From positions 1-64,000 of the forward strand of contig JAKAXL010000001.1 of NCBI GenBank assembly GCA_021816585.1: 64,000 bases of DNA. The letters are read 5' to 3'. The notes below the pieces were generated by a model. It had not been told where the DNA came from. It ran no database searches and was given only the letters and a program-made list of their open reading frames with translations. Every line of letters starts with the position of its first letter. The first letter of the stretch is position 1. A program made the translations under genes and the position numbers. Positions 25,667 to 35,348 of the stretch are shown here, piece by piece. Source of the stretch: Pseudomonadota bacterium (GTDB lineage Bacteria; Pseudomonadota; Gammaproteobacteria; Burkholderiales; Burkholderiaceae_C).

Positions 25667-26382
25667 GATCGGAAGAGTCGGGAGTACTGGGTCTCGTGGC
25701 GCGCGCCGAGCACGGCCAGCATCGGGGAAAAGTTCTGCCACTCCTGCGGGCGGTCGCGCAGCCGCAGCGCCCGGGTCACCGCCGCCGGAAGATCCAGGCT
25801 CAGCGCCTGCAGCAGACGCTGCCCGCTGCTCTGGCCCAGCGGCACGCAGCGCAGTGCCGCCTGCACCTGGTTGTCGAGCCAGGAAAATCCCAGCGCCTGC
25901 AAGGTGCGCGTGGCGTCGAGCCCGAGCGCGCAGGCGCCGAGCGCGAAGCCCGGCGGCCAGCATGGCGGCTCCGGCAACTGCCCGGCCAGCCCCAGCAGCG
26001 CGTGTCCGGGTCGCAGCCGCGCCAGCCAGTCCAGCATCGAACGCCCCATCTGCAGGGTCTGCAGGCGCAGTTCGGCGGTCTCGCGCGTGGCCAGCACCCA
26101 GGCCTGCACTTCCTGCAGCACCCGGGCGTCGCGCGCCACGCAGGCGGCGTGGGCGCGCGCGGCGGCCGGCAGCTCGCTGCGCGCCAGCGCCAGCTGCAGC
26201 TGGCCGCGCAGCCAGCGCAGCGACGAGTCCTCGTCGTGCACCACGCCGGCCTCGACGGCCGCCTCGAGTCCCTCGGAGTAGCTGAACCCGCCGACCGGCA
26301 GCGCGGGCGACGACAGCCACATCATCGCCAGCTCGGGCGCCGGCACGACGTCGGCTTCAGGCTCCCGCGGCGTGCGTGGCAT
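25663..26382 (-). CDS. ureF: Urease accessory protein UreF
   Basis: 239 residues from the ATG at 26382 ([11 protein letters not shown]), chosen because the conserved core starts soon afterwards with [21 protein letters not shown]. Upstream ATGs exist only because the frame runs through the His-codon repeat of ureE. The all-helical UreF fold is seen in [17 protein letters not shown] and [19 protein letters not shown], and the C-terminus QYSRLFRS matches the family end that touches UreG. UreF acts with UreD to recruit UreG and gates nickel insertion. Overlaps ureE by 26 bases and ureG by 4. Confidence 0.93.
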   Translation of the reverse strand: MPRTPREPEADVVPAPELAMMWLSSPALPVGGFSYSEGLEAAVEAGVVHDEDSSLRWLRGQLQLALARSELPAAARAHAACVARDARVLQEVQAWVLATRETAELRLQTLQMGRSMLDWLARLRPGHALLGLAGQLPEPPCWPPGFALGACALGLDATRTLQALGFSWLDNQVQAALRCVPLGQSSGQRLLQALSLDLPAAVTRALRLRDRPQEWQNFSPMLAVLGARHETQYSRLFRS

Positions 26383-26974
26383 GGTCGTGCGCATGGTCGT
26401 GTCCGTGGTCGTGGTCGTGCCCGTGGTCGTGATCATGGTCGTGCGCCGCATGGTGCCGGTGCCGCGGCGCGTCCGCCGCGGCCTGGCCGTGGACTTCGTA
26501 GGCGCCGGACTCGGGCTCGAAGGGCGCCAGCGCGGCCTCGACGCGCAGGCCCATGCGCACCAGCATGTCGGCCAGCACCGGGTCGGGTTCGAGTTGCAGT
26601 ACGCCGCAGCTCAGCTGCAGCGCGACGTGGCGGTTGCCCAGGTGGTAGGCGGCGCGCAGCAGCGCCAGCGCATCGTCGGCGCGCACCTGGAGCAGGGCCT
26701 GGCGGGCCGCGCGCACCCGCAGCAGCGAACCGTCGACGGCGACCAGCGCGTCGCCGTCGCGCAGCACGCTGCCGCGCGGCAGGATCACCGCGATGCTCCG
26801 ACCCAGGCTGTCGCCGGCCGCGAAGCGACTGCGCGAGCGGGTGTCCCAGTCCAGGCACAGTTCGGGGGCGCGCTCGAGCAGCGACGGCGCGAGTCCGCGC
26901 GCCGCCGGCACGTGCAGGTTGGCCTGCAGCGCAAGCTCGGCAGGCGGGGAAGGGCAGGGCTGGCCGGGGTGCAT
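26357..26974 (-). CDS. ureE: Urease accessory nickel chaperone UreE
   Basis: 205 residues from the ATG at 26974. N-terminal peptide-binding domain and a C-terminal metal-binding domain with AYHLGNRHVALQL (the nickel-site His of the dimer) and DPVLADMLVRMGL. The tail is a long His/Asp-rich stretch (HDHDHDHGHDHDHGHDHA), which would store or deliver nickel. The DNA of the tail is a low-complexity repeat, not a mobile repeat. The N-terminus (about 25 residues before ANLHVPA) is longer than in short UreE forms. Eight bases follow ureC. Confidence 0.92.
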   Translation of the reverse strand: MHPGQPCPSPPAELALQANLHVPAARGLAPSLLERAPELCLDWDTRSRSRFAAGDSLGRSIAVILPRGSVLRDGDALVAVDGSLLRVRAARQALLQVRADDALALLRAAYHLGNRHVALQLSCGVLQLEPDPVLADMLVRMGLRVEAALAPFEPESGAYEVHGQAAADAPRHRHHAAHDHDHDHGHDHDHGHDHAHDHATHAAGA

Positions 26975-26982
26975 GTCGGATC

Positions 26983-28734
26983 TCAGAACAGGAAGTAGCG
27001 CTGCGCCATGGGCAGCGAATGCGCCGGTTCGCAGCGCAGCAGCACGCCGTCGGCGCGCACCTCGTAGGTCTGCGCGTCGACCTGCATCGCCGGCGCGTAG
27101 GCGTTGTGCACCATGTCGGACTTGCGCACCGAGCGGCAGTCGCGCACCGCGCTCAGCGCGCGCCGCAGCCCGAGGCGCGAGCCGATTCCGGACTGCAGCG
27201 CCGACTGCGAGACGAAGCTCAGCGAGGTCGCGGACAGCGCGGCGCCGAAGGCGCCGAACATGGGGCGGGCATGCACCGGCTGCGGAGTCGGGATCGACGC
27301 GTTGGGGTCTCCCATCAGGGCCGCGGCGATGAAGCCGCCCTTGAGCACCACGCTGGGCTTGATGCCGAAGAAGCCGGGGCGCCACAGCACGAGGTCGGCC
27401 CACTTGCCGGGCTGCACCGAGCCCACCTCGTGCGCGATGCCGTGCGCCAGCGCCGGATTGATGGTGTACTTGGCGACATAGCGGCGCGCCCGGAAGTTGT
27501 CGTTGCGCGAGTCGGCGCAGGCGGCGCCGAGTGCGTCGGCGTCGGGCGCGGGAGCCAGCCAGCCGCGCTGCTGCTTCATCTTGTGCGCGGTCTGCCAGGT
27601 ACGCAGGATCACCTCGCCGACCCGCCCCATGGCCTGGCTGTCGCTGGACATGATGCTGATGGCGCCGAGGTCGTGCAGGATGTCCTCGGCGGCGATGGTC
27701 TCGCGCCGGATGCGGCTCTCGGCGAAGGCCAGGTCCTCGGCGACCTGGGCGTCGAGATGGTGGCACACCATCAGCATGTCCAGGTGCTCGTCGACGGTGT
27801 TGACCGTGTAGGGGCGCGTCGGATTGGTCGACGACGGCAGCACGTTGGGCTCGCCGAGCACGCGCAGGATGTCGGGCGCATGCCCGCCTCCGGCTCCCTC
27901 GGTGTGGAAGGTGTGGATGGTGCGTCCCTTGAAGGCGGCGATCGTGTCCTCGACGAAGCCGGATTCGTTCAGCGTGTCGGTATGGATGGCCACCTGCACG
28001 TCGCCGAGCTCGGCGGCCTCCAGGCAGGTGTCGATGGCCTGCGGAGTGCTGCCCCAGTCCTCGTGCAGCTTGAGCCCGATCGCTCCGGCATCGATCTGCT
28101 CGCGCAGCGGGTCGATGCGGCTGGCGTTGCCCTTGCCGTAGAAACCCAGATTCATGGGGAAGGCCTCGGCCGCCTGCAGCATGCGCGCCAGGTTGCTCGC
28201 CCCGGGGGTGCAGGTGGTGGCGTTGGTCCCGGTGGCCGGACCGGTGCCGCCGCCCAGCATGGTGGTGACGCCGCTCATCAGCGCCTCCTCGATCTGCTGC
28301 GGACAGATGAAGTGGATGTGCGAGTCGATGGCGCCGGCGGTCAGGATCATGCCCTCGCCGGCGAGGATCTCGGTGCCGGGGCCGATGGGCAGGTCCACGC
28401 CCGGCTGCACGTCGGGGTTGCCGGCCTTGCCGATGCCGGCGATGCGCTGGCCGCGCACGCCGACGTCGGCCTTCACGATGCCCCAGTGGTCGAGGATCAA
28501 CGCGTTGGTGATCACCAGGTCCATCGCGCCTTGCGCGTGGGTGGCCTGGCCTTGCCCCATGCCGTCGCGGATGGTCTTGCCGCCGCCGAACTTGACCTCC
28601 TCGCCGTAGCCGCCGGCGCGCAGCGTGCAGTCCTGCTCGACTTCGATGAACAGCTCGGTGTCGGCCAGGCGCACGCGGTCGCCGACGGTGGGGCCGAACA
28701 TCTCCGCGTAGGCGCGACGGGTGATCGAGCTCAT
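26983..28734 (-). CDS. ureC: Urease alpha subunit
   Basis: 583 residues of the catalytic nickel amidohydrolase. Active-site features are intact: [12 protein letters not shown] (first Ni ligands), GLKLHEDWG with the carbamylated lysine, [28 protein letters not shown], the mobile-flap MVCHHLD cysteine and histidines, and [11 protein letters not shown]. The urease is therefore expected to be active. Compared with the usual 567-572 residues there is a short insertion around [18 protein letters not shown], before [10 protein letters not shown]. Its start overlaps the ureB stop by 4 bases. Confidence 0.98.
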   Translation of the reverse strand: MSSITRRAYAEMFGPTVGDRVRLADTELFIEVEQDCTLRAGGYGEEVKFGGGKTIRDGMGQGQATHAQGAMDLVITNALILDHWGIVKADVGVRGQRIAGIGKAGNPDVQPGVDLPIGPGTEILAGEGMILTAGAIDSHIHFICPQQIEEALMSGVTTMLGGGTGPATGTNATTCTPGASNLARMLQAAEAFPMNLGFYGKGNASRIDPLREQIDAGAIGLKLHEDWGSTPQAIDTCLEAAELGDVQVAIHTDTLNESGFVEDTIAAFKGRTIHTFHTEGAGGGHAPDILRVLGEPNVLPSSTNPTRPYTVNTVDEHLDMLMVCHHLDAQVAEDLAFAESRIRRETIAAEDILHDLGAISIMSSDSQAMGRVGEVILRTWQTAHKMKQQRGWLAPAPDADALGAACADSRNDNFRARRYVAKYTINPALAHGIAHEVGSVQPGKWADLVLWRPGFFGIKPSVVLKGGFIAAALMGDPNASIPTPQPVHARPMFGAFGAALSATSLSFVSQSALQSGIGSRLGLRRALSAVRDCRSVRKSDMVHNAYAPAMQVDAQTYEVRADGVLLRCEPAHSLPMAQRYFLF

Positions 28735-29045
28735 GGCAGGTCTCCCATGACGCGGCCGCGAAAGCCGATGACGCGGCGCCGGCCCGCGAGGGCCACCAGC
28801 ACGACGCTGCGCTGCTGGCCCGGCTCGAAGCGCACGGCGGTGCCGCTGGCAATGTCCAGGCGCATGCCCAGCGCCGCGTCGCGGTCGAAGTCCAGCGCCG
28901 GGTTGGTCTCGGCGAAGTGGTAGTGCGAGCCGACCTGGATCGGGCGGTCGCCGCGGTTGTGCACCAGCAGCTGCAGGCGCTCGCGCGAGGGGTTGAGTTC
29001 GAGCTCGCCCGCGGCGCAGACGATTTCACCGGGAATCATCGGCAT
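28731..29045 (-). CDS. ureB: Urease beta subunit
   Basis: 104 residues, the usual size. [19 protein letters not shown] begins the family; [20 protein letters not shown] and [21 protein letters not shown] are the conserved core. UreB packs against UreC in the (alpha-beta-gamma)3 trimer. It is 10 bases downstream of ureA and overlaps ureC by 4. Confidence 0.97.
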   Translation of the reverse strand: MPMIPGEIVCAAGELELNPSRERLQLLVHNRGDRPIQVGSHYHFAETNPALDFDRDAALGMRLDIASGTAVRFEPGQQRSVVLVALAGRRRVIGFRGRVMGDLP

Positions 29046-29055
29046 CTCCTGGAGA

Positions 29056-29358
<303 letters not shown>

Positions 29359-29402
29359 GGGGGTCTCGCAGGTCGTCGCGGGCACGATTTCCCGGACAGC
29401 GT

Positions 29403-29418
29403 GGCAAGAAGCGTTCCC
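29403..29418 (-). promoter_or_regulatory. Sigma54-type promoter for ureABCEFG
   Basis: Read on the minus strand: GGGAACG-CTTC-TTGC, with GG-N10-GC spacing exact, the -12 TTGC perfect and two departures from TGGCACG in the -24 box. Predicted start near 29392, giving a 34-base leader before ureA. Confidence 0.5.
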
Positions 29419-29481
29419 GGCGCGTCGGCGCGGTGCGTCGTCGCACGGTGCCGTGCGCGCTTGCGTGCGCCGGTGCATCGA

Positions 29482-29528
29482 TGCACGAGCGAGGTGCGCA
29501 CCTGTGCGCTGTGCCCCGCCGCGGTGCG
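29482..29528. promoter_or_regulatory. Two NtrC-like enhancer sites
   Basis: TGCACG-AGCGA-GGTGCG (29482-29498) and TGCCCC-GCCGC-GGTGCG (29512-29528) each match 10 of 12 bases of the dyad TGCACC-N5-GGTGCA. Their centres are 30 bp apart, about three helical turns, so bound dimers would face the same side. They lie about 98-128 bases from the ure start and 145-175 from the urt start, normal for NtrC enhancers. Confidence 0.5.
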
Positions 29529-29559
29529 CCCGGGATCGCGCGCGATCCCCCGCACGCAC

Positions 29560-29585
29560 GCGCCCGCGCAAGCCTGCGCGGGCGC
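29560..29585. other. Perfect 11-bp hairpin in the ure-urt gap
   Basis: GCGCCCGCGCA-AGCC-TGCGCGGGCGC, followed by CTTTCATC. It lies upstream of the urtA promoter, so it is not in the urt mRNA. It could stop stray transcription from the left or bend the DNA between enhancer and promoter. Confidence 0.45.
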
Positions 29586-29638
29586 CTTTCATCGAGGCGC
29601 CAGGCCACGGCGTGCGGCGCTTGCGGCGACGTCCGAGG

Positions 29639-29654
29639 TGGCACGGGACTTGCA
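29639..29654 (+). promoter_or_regulatory. Consensus sigma54 promoter for urtABCDE
   Basis: TGGCACG-GGAC-TTGCA is a perfect match to the -24/-12 consensus TGGCACG-N4-TTGCW. Start of transcription is predicted near 29665, 42 bases before the urtA ATG. Confidence 0.85.
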
Positions 29655-29706
29655 AAACCCCGGCACAACCCGTGCTTTCCTCGACCCGCTTGAAAGGACC
29701 CGCAAC

Positions 29707-30948
29707 ATGGACCGTCGCACCGCCATCAAATCCCTCGGAGGCGCCGCCGTCGCGGCCGCCGCCGGCGGCCTGCCGTTTCCGGCCGTCGCCGCGCGCAAGT
29801 CGCCGATCAAGGTGGGCATCCTGCATTCGCTGTCGGGAACGATGGCGATCTCGGAGACCGCGCTGAAGGACGTGGACCTGATGACCATCGCCGAGATCAA
29901 CGCCGCCGGCGGAGTCGACGGGCATCCGATCGAGCCGGTGGTCGTCGACCCGGCGTCGAACTGGCCGCTGTTCGCCGAGAAGGCGCGCCAGCTGATCTCG
30001 CAGGACAAGGTGGCGGCGATCTTCGGCTGCTGGACCTCGGTGTCGCGCAAGTCGGTGCTGCCGGTGCTCGACGAGCTCAACGGGCTGCTGTTCTACCCGG
30101 TGCAGTTCGAGGGGCAGGAGCAGGACCCGCATGTGGTCTACACCGGCGCGGCGCCGAACCAGCAGGCGATTCCCGCCACCGAGTACCTGATGAGCCAGGA
30201 CGGCGGCGGCGCCAAGCGCTTCTTCCTGCTCGGCACCGACTACGTGTACCCGCGCACCACCAACGCCATCCTGCGCGGCTTCCTGCATTCCAAGGGGGTG
30301 AAGGACAGCGACATCGCCGAGGTCTACACGCCCTTCGGATTCAGCAACTACCAGAACATCGTCGCCAACATCAAGAAGTTCGCGGCGGCGGGTCCGACCT
30401 GCGTGATCTCCACCATCAACGGCGACTCCAACGTGCCCTTCTACAAGGAGCTCGGCAACCAGGGCATCAAGGCCACCGACATTCCGGTGGTCGGCTTCTC
30501 GGTGGCGGAGCAGGAACTGGCCGGGATCGACTGCCGCCCGCTGGTCGGCCAGCTGACGGCGTGGAACTACTACGAGTCGCTGCAGAACCCGCGCAACGCC
30601 CGATTCGTGAAGTCGTGGAAGTCCTGGGTGAAGTCGCGCGGCCTGAAGGACTACCCGGTCACCGACGATCCGATGGAGGCCTCGTACATCGGACTGCACA
30701 TGTGGAAACAGGCGGTGGAGAAAGCCAAGTCGACCCACACCGACGCGGTGCGCAAGGCGCTGGTCGGGCAGACCTTCGCCGCGCCCGACGGCTACACCGT
30801 CGAGGTACTCGAGAACCAGTACCTGAGCAAGCCGGTGATGATCGGGCAGGTGCGCGCCGACGGCCAGTTCGACGTGGTGTGGCGCTCCAAGGGACTGGTC
30901 CCCGGCCAGTCCTGGAGCCCCTACATCCCGAAGCCGAAGAACGCCTGA
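29707..30948 (+). CDS. urtA: Urea ABC transporter substrate-binding protein
   Basis: 413 residues from the ATG at 29707, with AAAGGA upstream. A signal peptide containing a twin-arginine-like [20 protein letters not shown] ends near AVAARKS. The mature protein is a type-I periplasmic binding fold of the amide/urea branch: [55 protein letters not shown] and [15 protein letters not shown]. It captures urea in the periplasm for UrtBCDE. First gene of a five-gene operon with a consensus sigma54 promoter, divergent from urease. Confidence 0.96.
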   Translation: MDRRTAIKSLGGAAVAAAAGGLPFPAVAARKSPIKVGILHSLSGTMAISETALKDVDLMTIAEINAAGGVDGHPIEPVVVDPASNWPLFAEKARQLISQDKVAAIFGCWTSVSRKSVLPVLDELNGLLFYPVQFEGQEQDPHVVYTGAAPNQQAIPATEYLMSQDGGGAKRFFLLGTDYVYPRTTNAILRGFLHSKGVKDSDIAEVYTPFGFSNYQNIVANIKKFAAAGPTCVISTINGDSNVPFYKELGNQGIKATDIPVVGFSVAEQELAGIDCRPLVGQLTAWNYYESLQNPRNARFVKSWKSWVKSRGLKDYPVTDDPMEASYIGLHMWKQAVEKAKSTHTDAVRKALVGQTFAAPDGYTVEVLENQYLSKPVMIGQVRADGQFDVVWRSKGLVPGQSWSPYIPKPKNA

Positions 30949-30965
30949 GCCGGGGGGCGACCGCC

Positions 30966-32588
30966 ATGCCGCGCCTGCCTCGTGCACTGCTCCGGGTGCT
31001 GCGCCTCGCGCTGCCGCTGCTGCTCGGGCTGCTGCCGCTGCGCGCGGCACTGGCGCTGGACACCGGCCAGGCGCTGGCGCTGTGCAGCGGCGACACCCAT
31101 GCGCGCCTGGCCGCGCTGCACGACGCGCTGCGCCACCCCGACGAGCAGCTCGCCGACTTTCTCGGCGCGCTGCTCGACAACCGGGTGCAGCTCGACGGAA
31201 CCAAGGTCGAGGTGCAGCGCGGCAGTCAGTGGTTCGAACTCGCCGGCGGGCCCGCGATCCAGCCGGGACCGCAGGCGCAGCCGGTGGTCAGCAACAACTA
31301 CCTGCGCAAGCAGTTGACCGCGGCGCGCGCCGCGCTGCAGTTGCTGTCGCCGCGCGCATCGGAGCGCCTGCAGGCGGTGCAGCGCCTCGAGGCGGACCCG
31401 GAGTCCCTGGATTCCGGGCTGGTCGAGCGCGCGTTGCGGCGCGAGACCGACCCGGCGATCCGCAAGCGCCTGCAACTGCTGGTGGCCGCGGTGCGGCTGC
31501 GCGGCGGCAGCCCGGAGCAGCGCCTGGCGGCGGCGCGCGAACTGGCTTCCAGCGACTACCCGGCGGTGCATGCGCTGCTGCTGTCGCGCCTGGGGCGCGA
31601 CGACGGCGTCTGGGTCGAACCCGATGCCGCGGTGCGCCGGCAGGTGACGCAGTCGCTGCAGGCCATCGATTCCCGGCTGGCCTGGGGACGCCGCGTGGGC
31701 ATGCTGTTCTCCGGCATCAGCCTGGGCAGCATCCTGCTGCTGGCGGCGCTGGGGCTGGCGGTGACCTACGGGCTGATGGGGGTCATCAACATGGCGCAGG
31801 GCGAGTTCATCATGCTCGGCGCCTACGCGACCTATGTCGTGCAGCGCGTGTTCGACGCCTGGCTGCCGGGGCTGCACGACTGGGCGCTGGTGGCCGCCGT
31901 GCCGTGCTCGTTCCTGCTCGCGGGCGGGGTCGGCATGCTGGCCGAGCGCACGGTGATCCGGCGCCTGTACGGCCGGCCGCTGGAGACGCTGCTGGCCACG
32001 TGGGGGATCAGCCTGCTGCTGATCCAGGGGGTGCGCAGCCTGTTCGGGCCGCAGAACGTGCAGGTCGACAGCCCGTCGTGGATGTCGGGGGGCTGGCATG
32101 TGATGGCCAACCTGATCCTTCCCTACAACCGCATGGTCATCCTGGGGTTCACCGGCGTCGTGCTGCTGGGCATGTGGCTGCTGGTGACACGCACCCGCCT
32201 CGGACTGTTCGTGCGCGCGGTGACCCAGAACCGGCCGATGGCGGCCTGCGTCGGCGTGCGCACCTCGCGCGTGGACCTGCTGGCCTTCGGGCTGGGCACC
32301 GGAATCGCCGGGCTGGCCGGCTGCGCGCTGAGCCAGGTCGGCAACGTCAGCCCGGAAATGGGGACCCAGTACATCGTCGACTGCTTCATGGTGGTGGTGC
32401 TGGGCGGCGTGGGCCAGCTCAGCGGCACCGTGGTGGCCGCGCTCGGCCTGGGCATCGTCGACACGCTGCTCGAGGGAGTCGCCGGCGCGGTGCTGGCGAA
32501 GATCGCGGTGCTGGTGGCGATCATCCTGTTCATCCAGAAGCGTCCGCAGGGCCTGTTCGCCCTGAAGGGTCGCAGCGTCGAGGGTTGA
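30966..32588 (+). CDS. urtB: Urea ABC transporter permease UrtB
   Basis: 540 residues from the ATG at 30966. A cleavable signal or first helix ([19 protein letters not shown]) precedes an extracytoplasmic domain of about 220 residues with helical repeats ([20 protein letters not shown]), as usual for UrtB. The LivH-like permease then begins near [19 protein letters not shown], with [20 protein letters not shown] and [19 protein letters not shown]. UrtB and UrtC form the membrane channel. The long N-terminal domain is a family trait and not a fusion. Confidence 0.95.
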   Translation: MPRLPRALLRVLRLALPLLLGLLPLRAALALDTGQALALCSGDTHARLAALHDALRHPDEQLADFLGALLDNRVQLDGTKVEVQRGSQWFELAGGPAIQPGPQAQPVVSNNYLRKQLTAARAALQLLSPRASERLQAVQRLEADPESLDSGLVERALRRETDPAIRKRLQLLVAAVRLRGGSPEQRLAAARELASSDYPAVHALLLSRLGRDDGVWVEPDAAVRRQVTQSLQAIDSRLAWGRRVGMLFSGISLGSILLLAALGLAVTYGLMGVINMAQGEFIMLGAYATYVVQRVFDAWLPGLHDWALVAAVPCSFLLAGGVGMLAERTVIRRLYGRPLETLLATWGISLLLIQGVRSLFGPQNVQVDSPSWMSGGWHVMANLILPYNRMVILGFTGVVLLGMWLLVTRTRLGLFVRAVTQNRPMAACVGVRTSRVDLLAFGLGTGIAGLAGCALSQVGNVSPEMGTQYIVDCFMVVVLGGVGQLSGTVVAALGLGIVDTLLEGVAGAVLAKIAVLVAIILFIQKRPQGLFALKGRSVEG

Positions 32589-32592
32589 ATCC

Positions 32593-33744
32593 ATGTCGCT
32601 GATTCCTGCCACCTCAGCCGGGGATTCCCGGACCGACGCTTCGGCGCGCGCGCACCTGCCCGCGTCGGGGGGCGAGGCCGGGCTGCTGCCGCGCTGGGGC
32701 TGGTGGATGCTGGGCGGCTTCGTGCTGCTGAGCTGCGTGCTGGTGCCGTGGCTGGCGCTGGGCGTGGCGCGCGGCAGCGCCTGGCACCTGCAGACCTACT
32801 GGGTGGGGCTGGCCGGCAAGATCCTGTGCTACGCGATGGTGGCGCTGGCGATGGACCTGGTGTGGGGCTACGGCGGCATCTTGTCGCTGGGCCACGGGCT
32901 GTTCTTCGCGCTCGGCGGCTACGCCATGGGCATGTACCTGAACCGTGCGATGAACGCGGCCAGCGGGACCCTGCCCGACTTCATGCAGTTCATGCAGTGG
33001 ACGCACTTCCCGTGGTACTGGGCCGGCACCGGCAACTTCGCCTATGCGCTGGCGCTGGCGCTGGCGGTGCCGGGGCTGCTGGCCTTCGTGTTCGGCTACT
33101 TCGCGTTCCGCTCGCGAATCCGCGGCGTGTACTTCTCCATCATCACGCAGGCGCTGACCTATGCCGCGATGCTGCTGTTCTTTCGCAACGAGACGGGATT
33201 CGGCGGCAACAACGGGCTCACCGACTTCAAGGTGCTGCTGGGCTGGCCGGTGGGAACGCCGGGCATGACGGTGGCGCTGTTCGTGGCCACCAGCGTGTGC
33301 CTGGTGCTGTGCTTCATGCTCCTGCGCTGGCTGGTGCAGGGGCGTTTCGGCCGGCTGCTCGGCGCCATCCGCGATGCCGAGAGCCGGGTCATGTTCTGCG
33401 GCTACGACCCGCTGTGGTTCAAGCTGTTCGCATGGACGGTGTCGGCGATGGTCTGCGGACTCGCCGGGGCGCTGTACGCGCCGCAGGTCGGGATCATCAA
33501 CCCGGGCGAGATGTCGCCCGCCAACTCCATCGAGATCGCCATCTGGACCGCGGTCGGGGGGCGCGGCACGCTGGTCGGGCCGATGCTCGGCGCGGTGCTG
33601 GTGAACGCGGCCAAGAGCTGGCTGACGGCGGCCTTTCCGCAGTTCTGGCTGTACCTGCTGGGTGCCCTGTTCGTGGTCGTGACGCTGTACGCGCCGGCGG
33701 GACTGGCGGGGCTGCTGCTGTCGTGGAGCCGGCGCCGTGGCTGA
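32593..33744 (+). CDS. urtC: Urea ABC transporter permease UrtC
   Basis: 383 residues, LivM-like permease. Membrane segments include WWMLGGFVLLSCVLVPWLAL and YGGILSLGHGLFFALGGYAMG; FGRLLGAIRDAESRVMFCGYD is the EAA-like loop that contacts the ATPases. The MNAASGTLPDFMQFMQW insertion is typical of UrtC. Four bases after urtB and an 8-base overlap with urtD point to one operon. Confidence 0.95.
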   Translation: MSLIPATSAGDSRTDASARAHLPASGGEAGLLPRWGWWMLGGFVLLSCVLVPWLALGVARGSAWHLQTYWVGLAGKILCYAMVALAMDLVWGYGGILSLGHGLFFALGGYAMGMYLNRAMNAASGTLPDFMQFMQWTHFPWYWAGTGNFAYALALALAVPGLLAFVFGYFAFRSRIRGVYFSIITQALTYAAMLLFFRNETGFGGNNGLTDFKVLLGWPVGTPGMTVALFVATSVCLVLCFMLLRWLVQGRFGRLLGAIRDAESRVMFCGYDPLWFKLFAWTVSAMVCGLAGALYAPQVGIINPGEMSPANSIEIAIWTAVGGRGTLVGPMLGAVLVNAAKSWLTAAFPQFWLYLLGALFVVVTLYAPAGLAGLLLSWSRRRG

Positions 33745-34579
33745 CGTGGACTGGCGCGACATCGTGTTCCGGCAGGCGCCGCAGTCCGGCGAGGCCACCG
33801 CCGGGCTGGCGCGCATGCGCCCCGAGGGCGTCGACCTGAGCCACGGCGTCGCGCTGTACCTGGACGAGATCAGCGTGAGCTTCGACGGATTCCGCGCGCT
33901 CGACCGGCTGAGCCTGTCGATCGATGCCGGGGAGTTGCGCTGCGTGATCGGGCCCAACGGGGCCGGCAAGACGACGATGATGGACGTGATCACCGGCAAG
34001 ACCCGTCCGGACAGCGGGCAGGCCTGGTTCGGCCAGACCATCGACCTGCTGCGACTGCGCGAACCCGAGGTGGTGGCCGCGGGGATCGGGCGCAAGTTCC
34101 AGAAGCCCACGGTGTTCGAGAACCTCGAGGTGCGCCACAACCTGGAGCTGGCGATGAAGGAGCCCAAGCGCGTGCGCGACGCCTTGCACTCGCGCCCGGG
34201 GCCGCGGCAGATCGAGCGCATGCACGAGGTGCTGCACATCATCGGACTGTCCGAGCAGGCGCGGCGGCGCGCCGGCGAGCTGTCCCACGGCCAGAAGCAG
34301 TGGCTGGAGATCGGCATGCTGCTGATGCTCGAGCCGCAGTTGCTGCTGCTCGACGAACCGGTGGCCGGAATGACCGACGCCGAGACCGAACGCACCGCCG
34401 AGCTGCTGCTGTCGCTGGCCGGCACGCACACGCTGATGGTGGTCGAGCACGACATGGAGTTCGTGCGCGCGATCGCGCAGCGCGTGACCGTGCTGCACGA
34501 AGGCCGCGTGCTGGCCGAGGGCAGCCTGCAGCAGGTGCAGGCGGACGAGCGCGTCGTCGAGGTCTACCTGGGGCGCTGA
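33737..34579 (+). CDS. urtD: Urea ABC transporter ATP-binding protein UrtD
   Basis: 280 residues from a GTG at 33737 that overlaps the urtC stop by 8 bases. LivG-type ATPase with Walker A GPNGAGKTTMMDVIT, the signature ELSHGQKQWLEIGMLL and Walker B LLLLDEPVAGMTDAE, then an H-loop VVEHDMEFVR. The first 40 residues form an N-terminal extension seen in UrtD. It powers urea import with UrtE. Confidence 0.95.
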   Translation: MADVDWRDIVFRQAPQSGEATAGLARMRPEGVDLSHGVALYLDEISVSFDGFRALDRLSLSIDAGELRCVIGPNGAGKTTMMDVITGKTRPDSGQAWFGQTIDLLRLREPEVVAAGIGRKFQKPTVFENLEVRHNLELAMKEPKRVRDALHSRPGPRQIERMHEVLHIIGLSEQARRRAGELSHGQKQWLEIGMLLMLEPQLLLLDEPVAGMTDAETERTAELLLSLAGTHTLMVVEHDMEFVRAIAQRVTVLHEGRVLAEGSLQQVQADERVVEVYLGR

Positions 34580-34612
34580 GGCCCCGGGGCCGTCACCCGC
34601 CGAGGAGCGAAC

Positions 34613-35305
34613 ATGCTGGACATCCGGGCCATCGACCAGTACTACGGCGGCAGCCACATCCTGCGCGGACTGAGCCTGAGCGTGCAGCGCGGCCGCGTGC
34701 TGGCGCTGCTCGGGCGCAACGGCGTGGGCAAGACCACGCTGCTGAAGTCGCTGATGGGCCTGGTGCCGATCCGCCGCGGCAGCATCGAGCTCGACGGCCG
34801 GCGCATCGACGGCCTGGCGCCGGACGCGCGCGCGCGCCTGGGTATCGGCTACGTGCCGCAGGGGCGCGAGATCTTCGCGCGCCTGAGCGTGCTCGACAAC
34901 CTGCGCATGGGGCTGGCCGGGCTGCCCGGGCGCCCGCAGGTTCCGCCCGAGCTGTTCGAGTTGTTCCCGGTGCTGCGGCAGATGCTGGGGCGCCGCGGCG
35001 GCGACCTGTCCGGCGGCCAGCAGCAGCAGCTGGCGATCGCCCGCGCACTCGCGGCGAGTCCCAGGCTGCTGGTGCTCGACGAGCCCACCGAGGGCATCCA
35101 GCCGTCGATCATCAAGGACATCGAACGCGTGATCCGGCTGCTCGCCGCACGCGGCGACATGGCGATCCTGCTGGTCGAGCAGTACTACGACTTCGCGCGT
35201 GCGCTGGCCGACGACTATTGCGTCATGTCGCGCGGCGAGATCGTGCTCGCCGGGCGCGGCGCCGACATGCAGGCCGACGGCGTGCGCGAGCTGATCGCGG
35301 TGTAG
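34613..35305 (+). CDS. urtE: Urea ABC transporter ATP-binding protein UrtE
   Basis: 230 residues, ATG at 34613 after GAGGAG. LivF-type ATPase with Walker A GRNGVGKTTLLKSLM, signature LSGGQQQQLAIARALA and Walker B LLVLDEPTEGIQPS. QYYGGSHILRGLSL is the UrtE N-terminal hallmark. Last gene of the urt operon; the following 43 bases separate it from the convergent regulator gene. Confidence 0.95.
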   Translation: MLDIRAIDQYYGGSHILRGLSLSVQRGRVLALLGRNGVGKTTLLKSLMGLVPIRRGSIELDGRRIDGLAPDARARLGIGYVPQGREIFARLSVLDNLRMGLAGLPGRPQVPPELFELFPVLRQMLGRRGGDLSGGQQQQLAIARALAASPRLLVLDEPTEGIQPSIIKDIERVIRLLAARGDMAILLVEQYYDFARALADDYCVMSRGEIVLAGRGADMQADGVRELIAV

Positions 35306-35348
35306 CCGCGCCGGCACGGCGCCCTCGCGGGGAGCGCCGGCGCCGGGA

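Larger units (their letters stand above)
29359..29706. promoter_or_regulatory. Divergent ureA-urtA control region, 348 bases
   Basis: The longest gap in the window contains no gene. From left to right it holds a minus-strand sigma54-type promoter (29403-29418), a perfect 14-bp palindrome GTGCATCGATGCAC (29473-29486), NtrC-like sites (29482-29498 and 29512-29528), a 12-bp palindrome AGGTGCGCACCT (29492-29503), an 18-bp palindrome GGGATCGCGCGCGATCCC (29532-29549), an 11-bp-stem hairpin (29560-29585) and a plus-strand sigma54 promoter (29639-29654). Confidence 0.75.

Noticed and set aside
26382-26451. Longer N-terminus for UreF
   Set aside because: The extension is a Thr/Met-rich translation of the His/Asp codon repeat of ureE in another frame; the UreF core starts later.
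26357-26470. Tandem DNA repeat or CRISPR-like array
   Set aside because: The short repeats encode the His/Asp-rich metal-binding tail of UreE; there are no spacers.
30561-30965. UrtB start well inside urtA
   Set aside because: The frame is open there by chance; the ATG at 30966 follows the urtA stop and gives a normal signal sequence.
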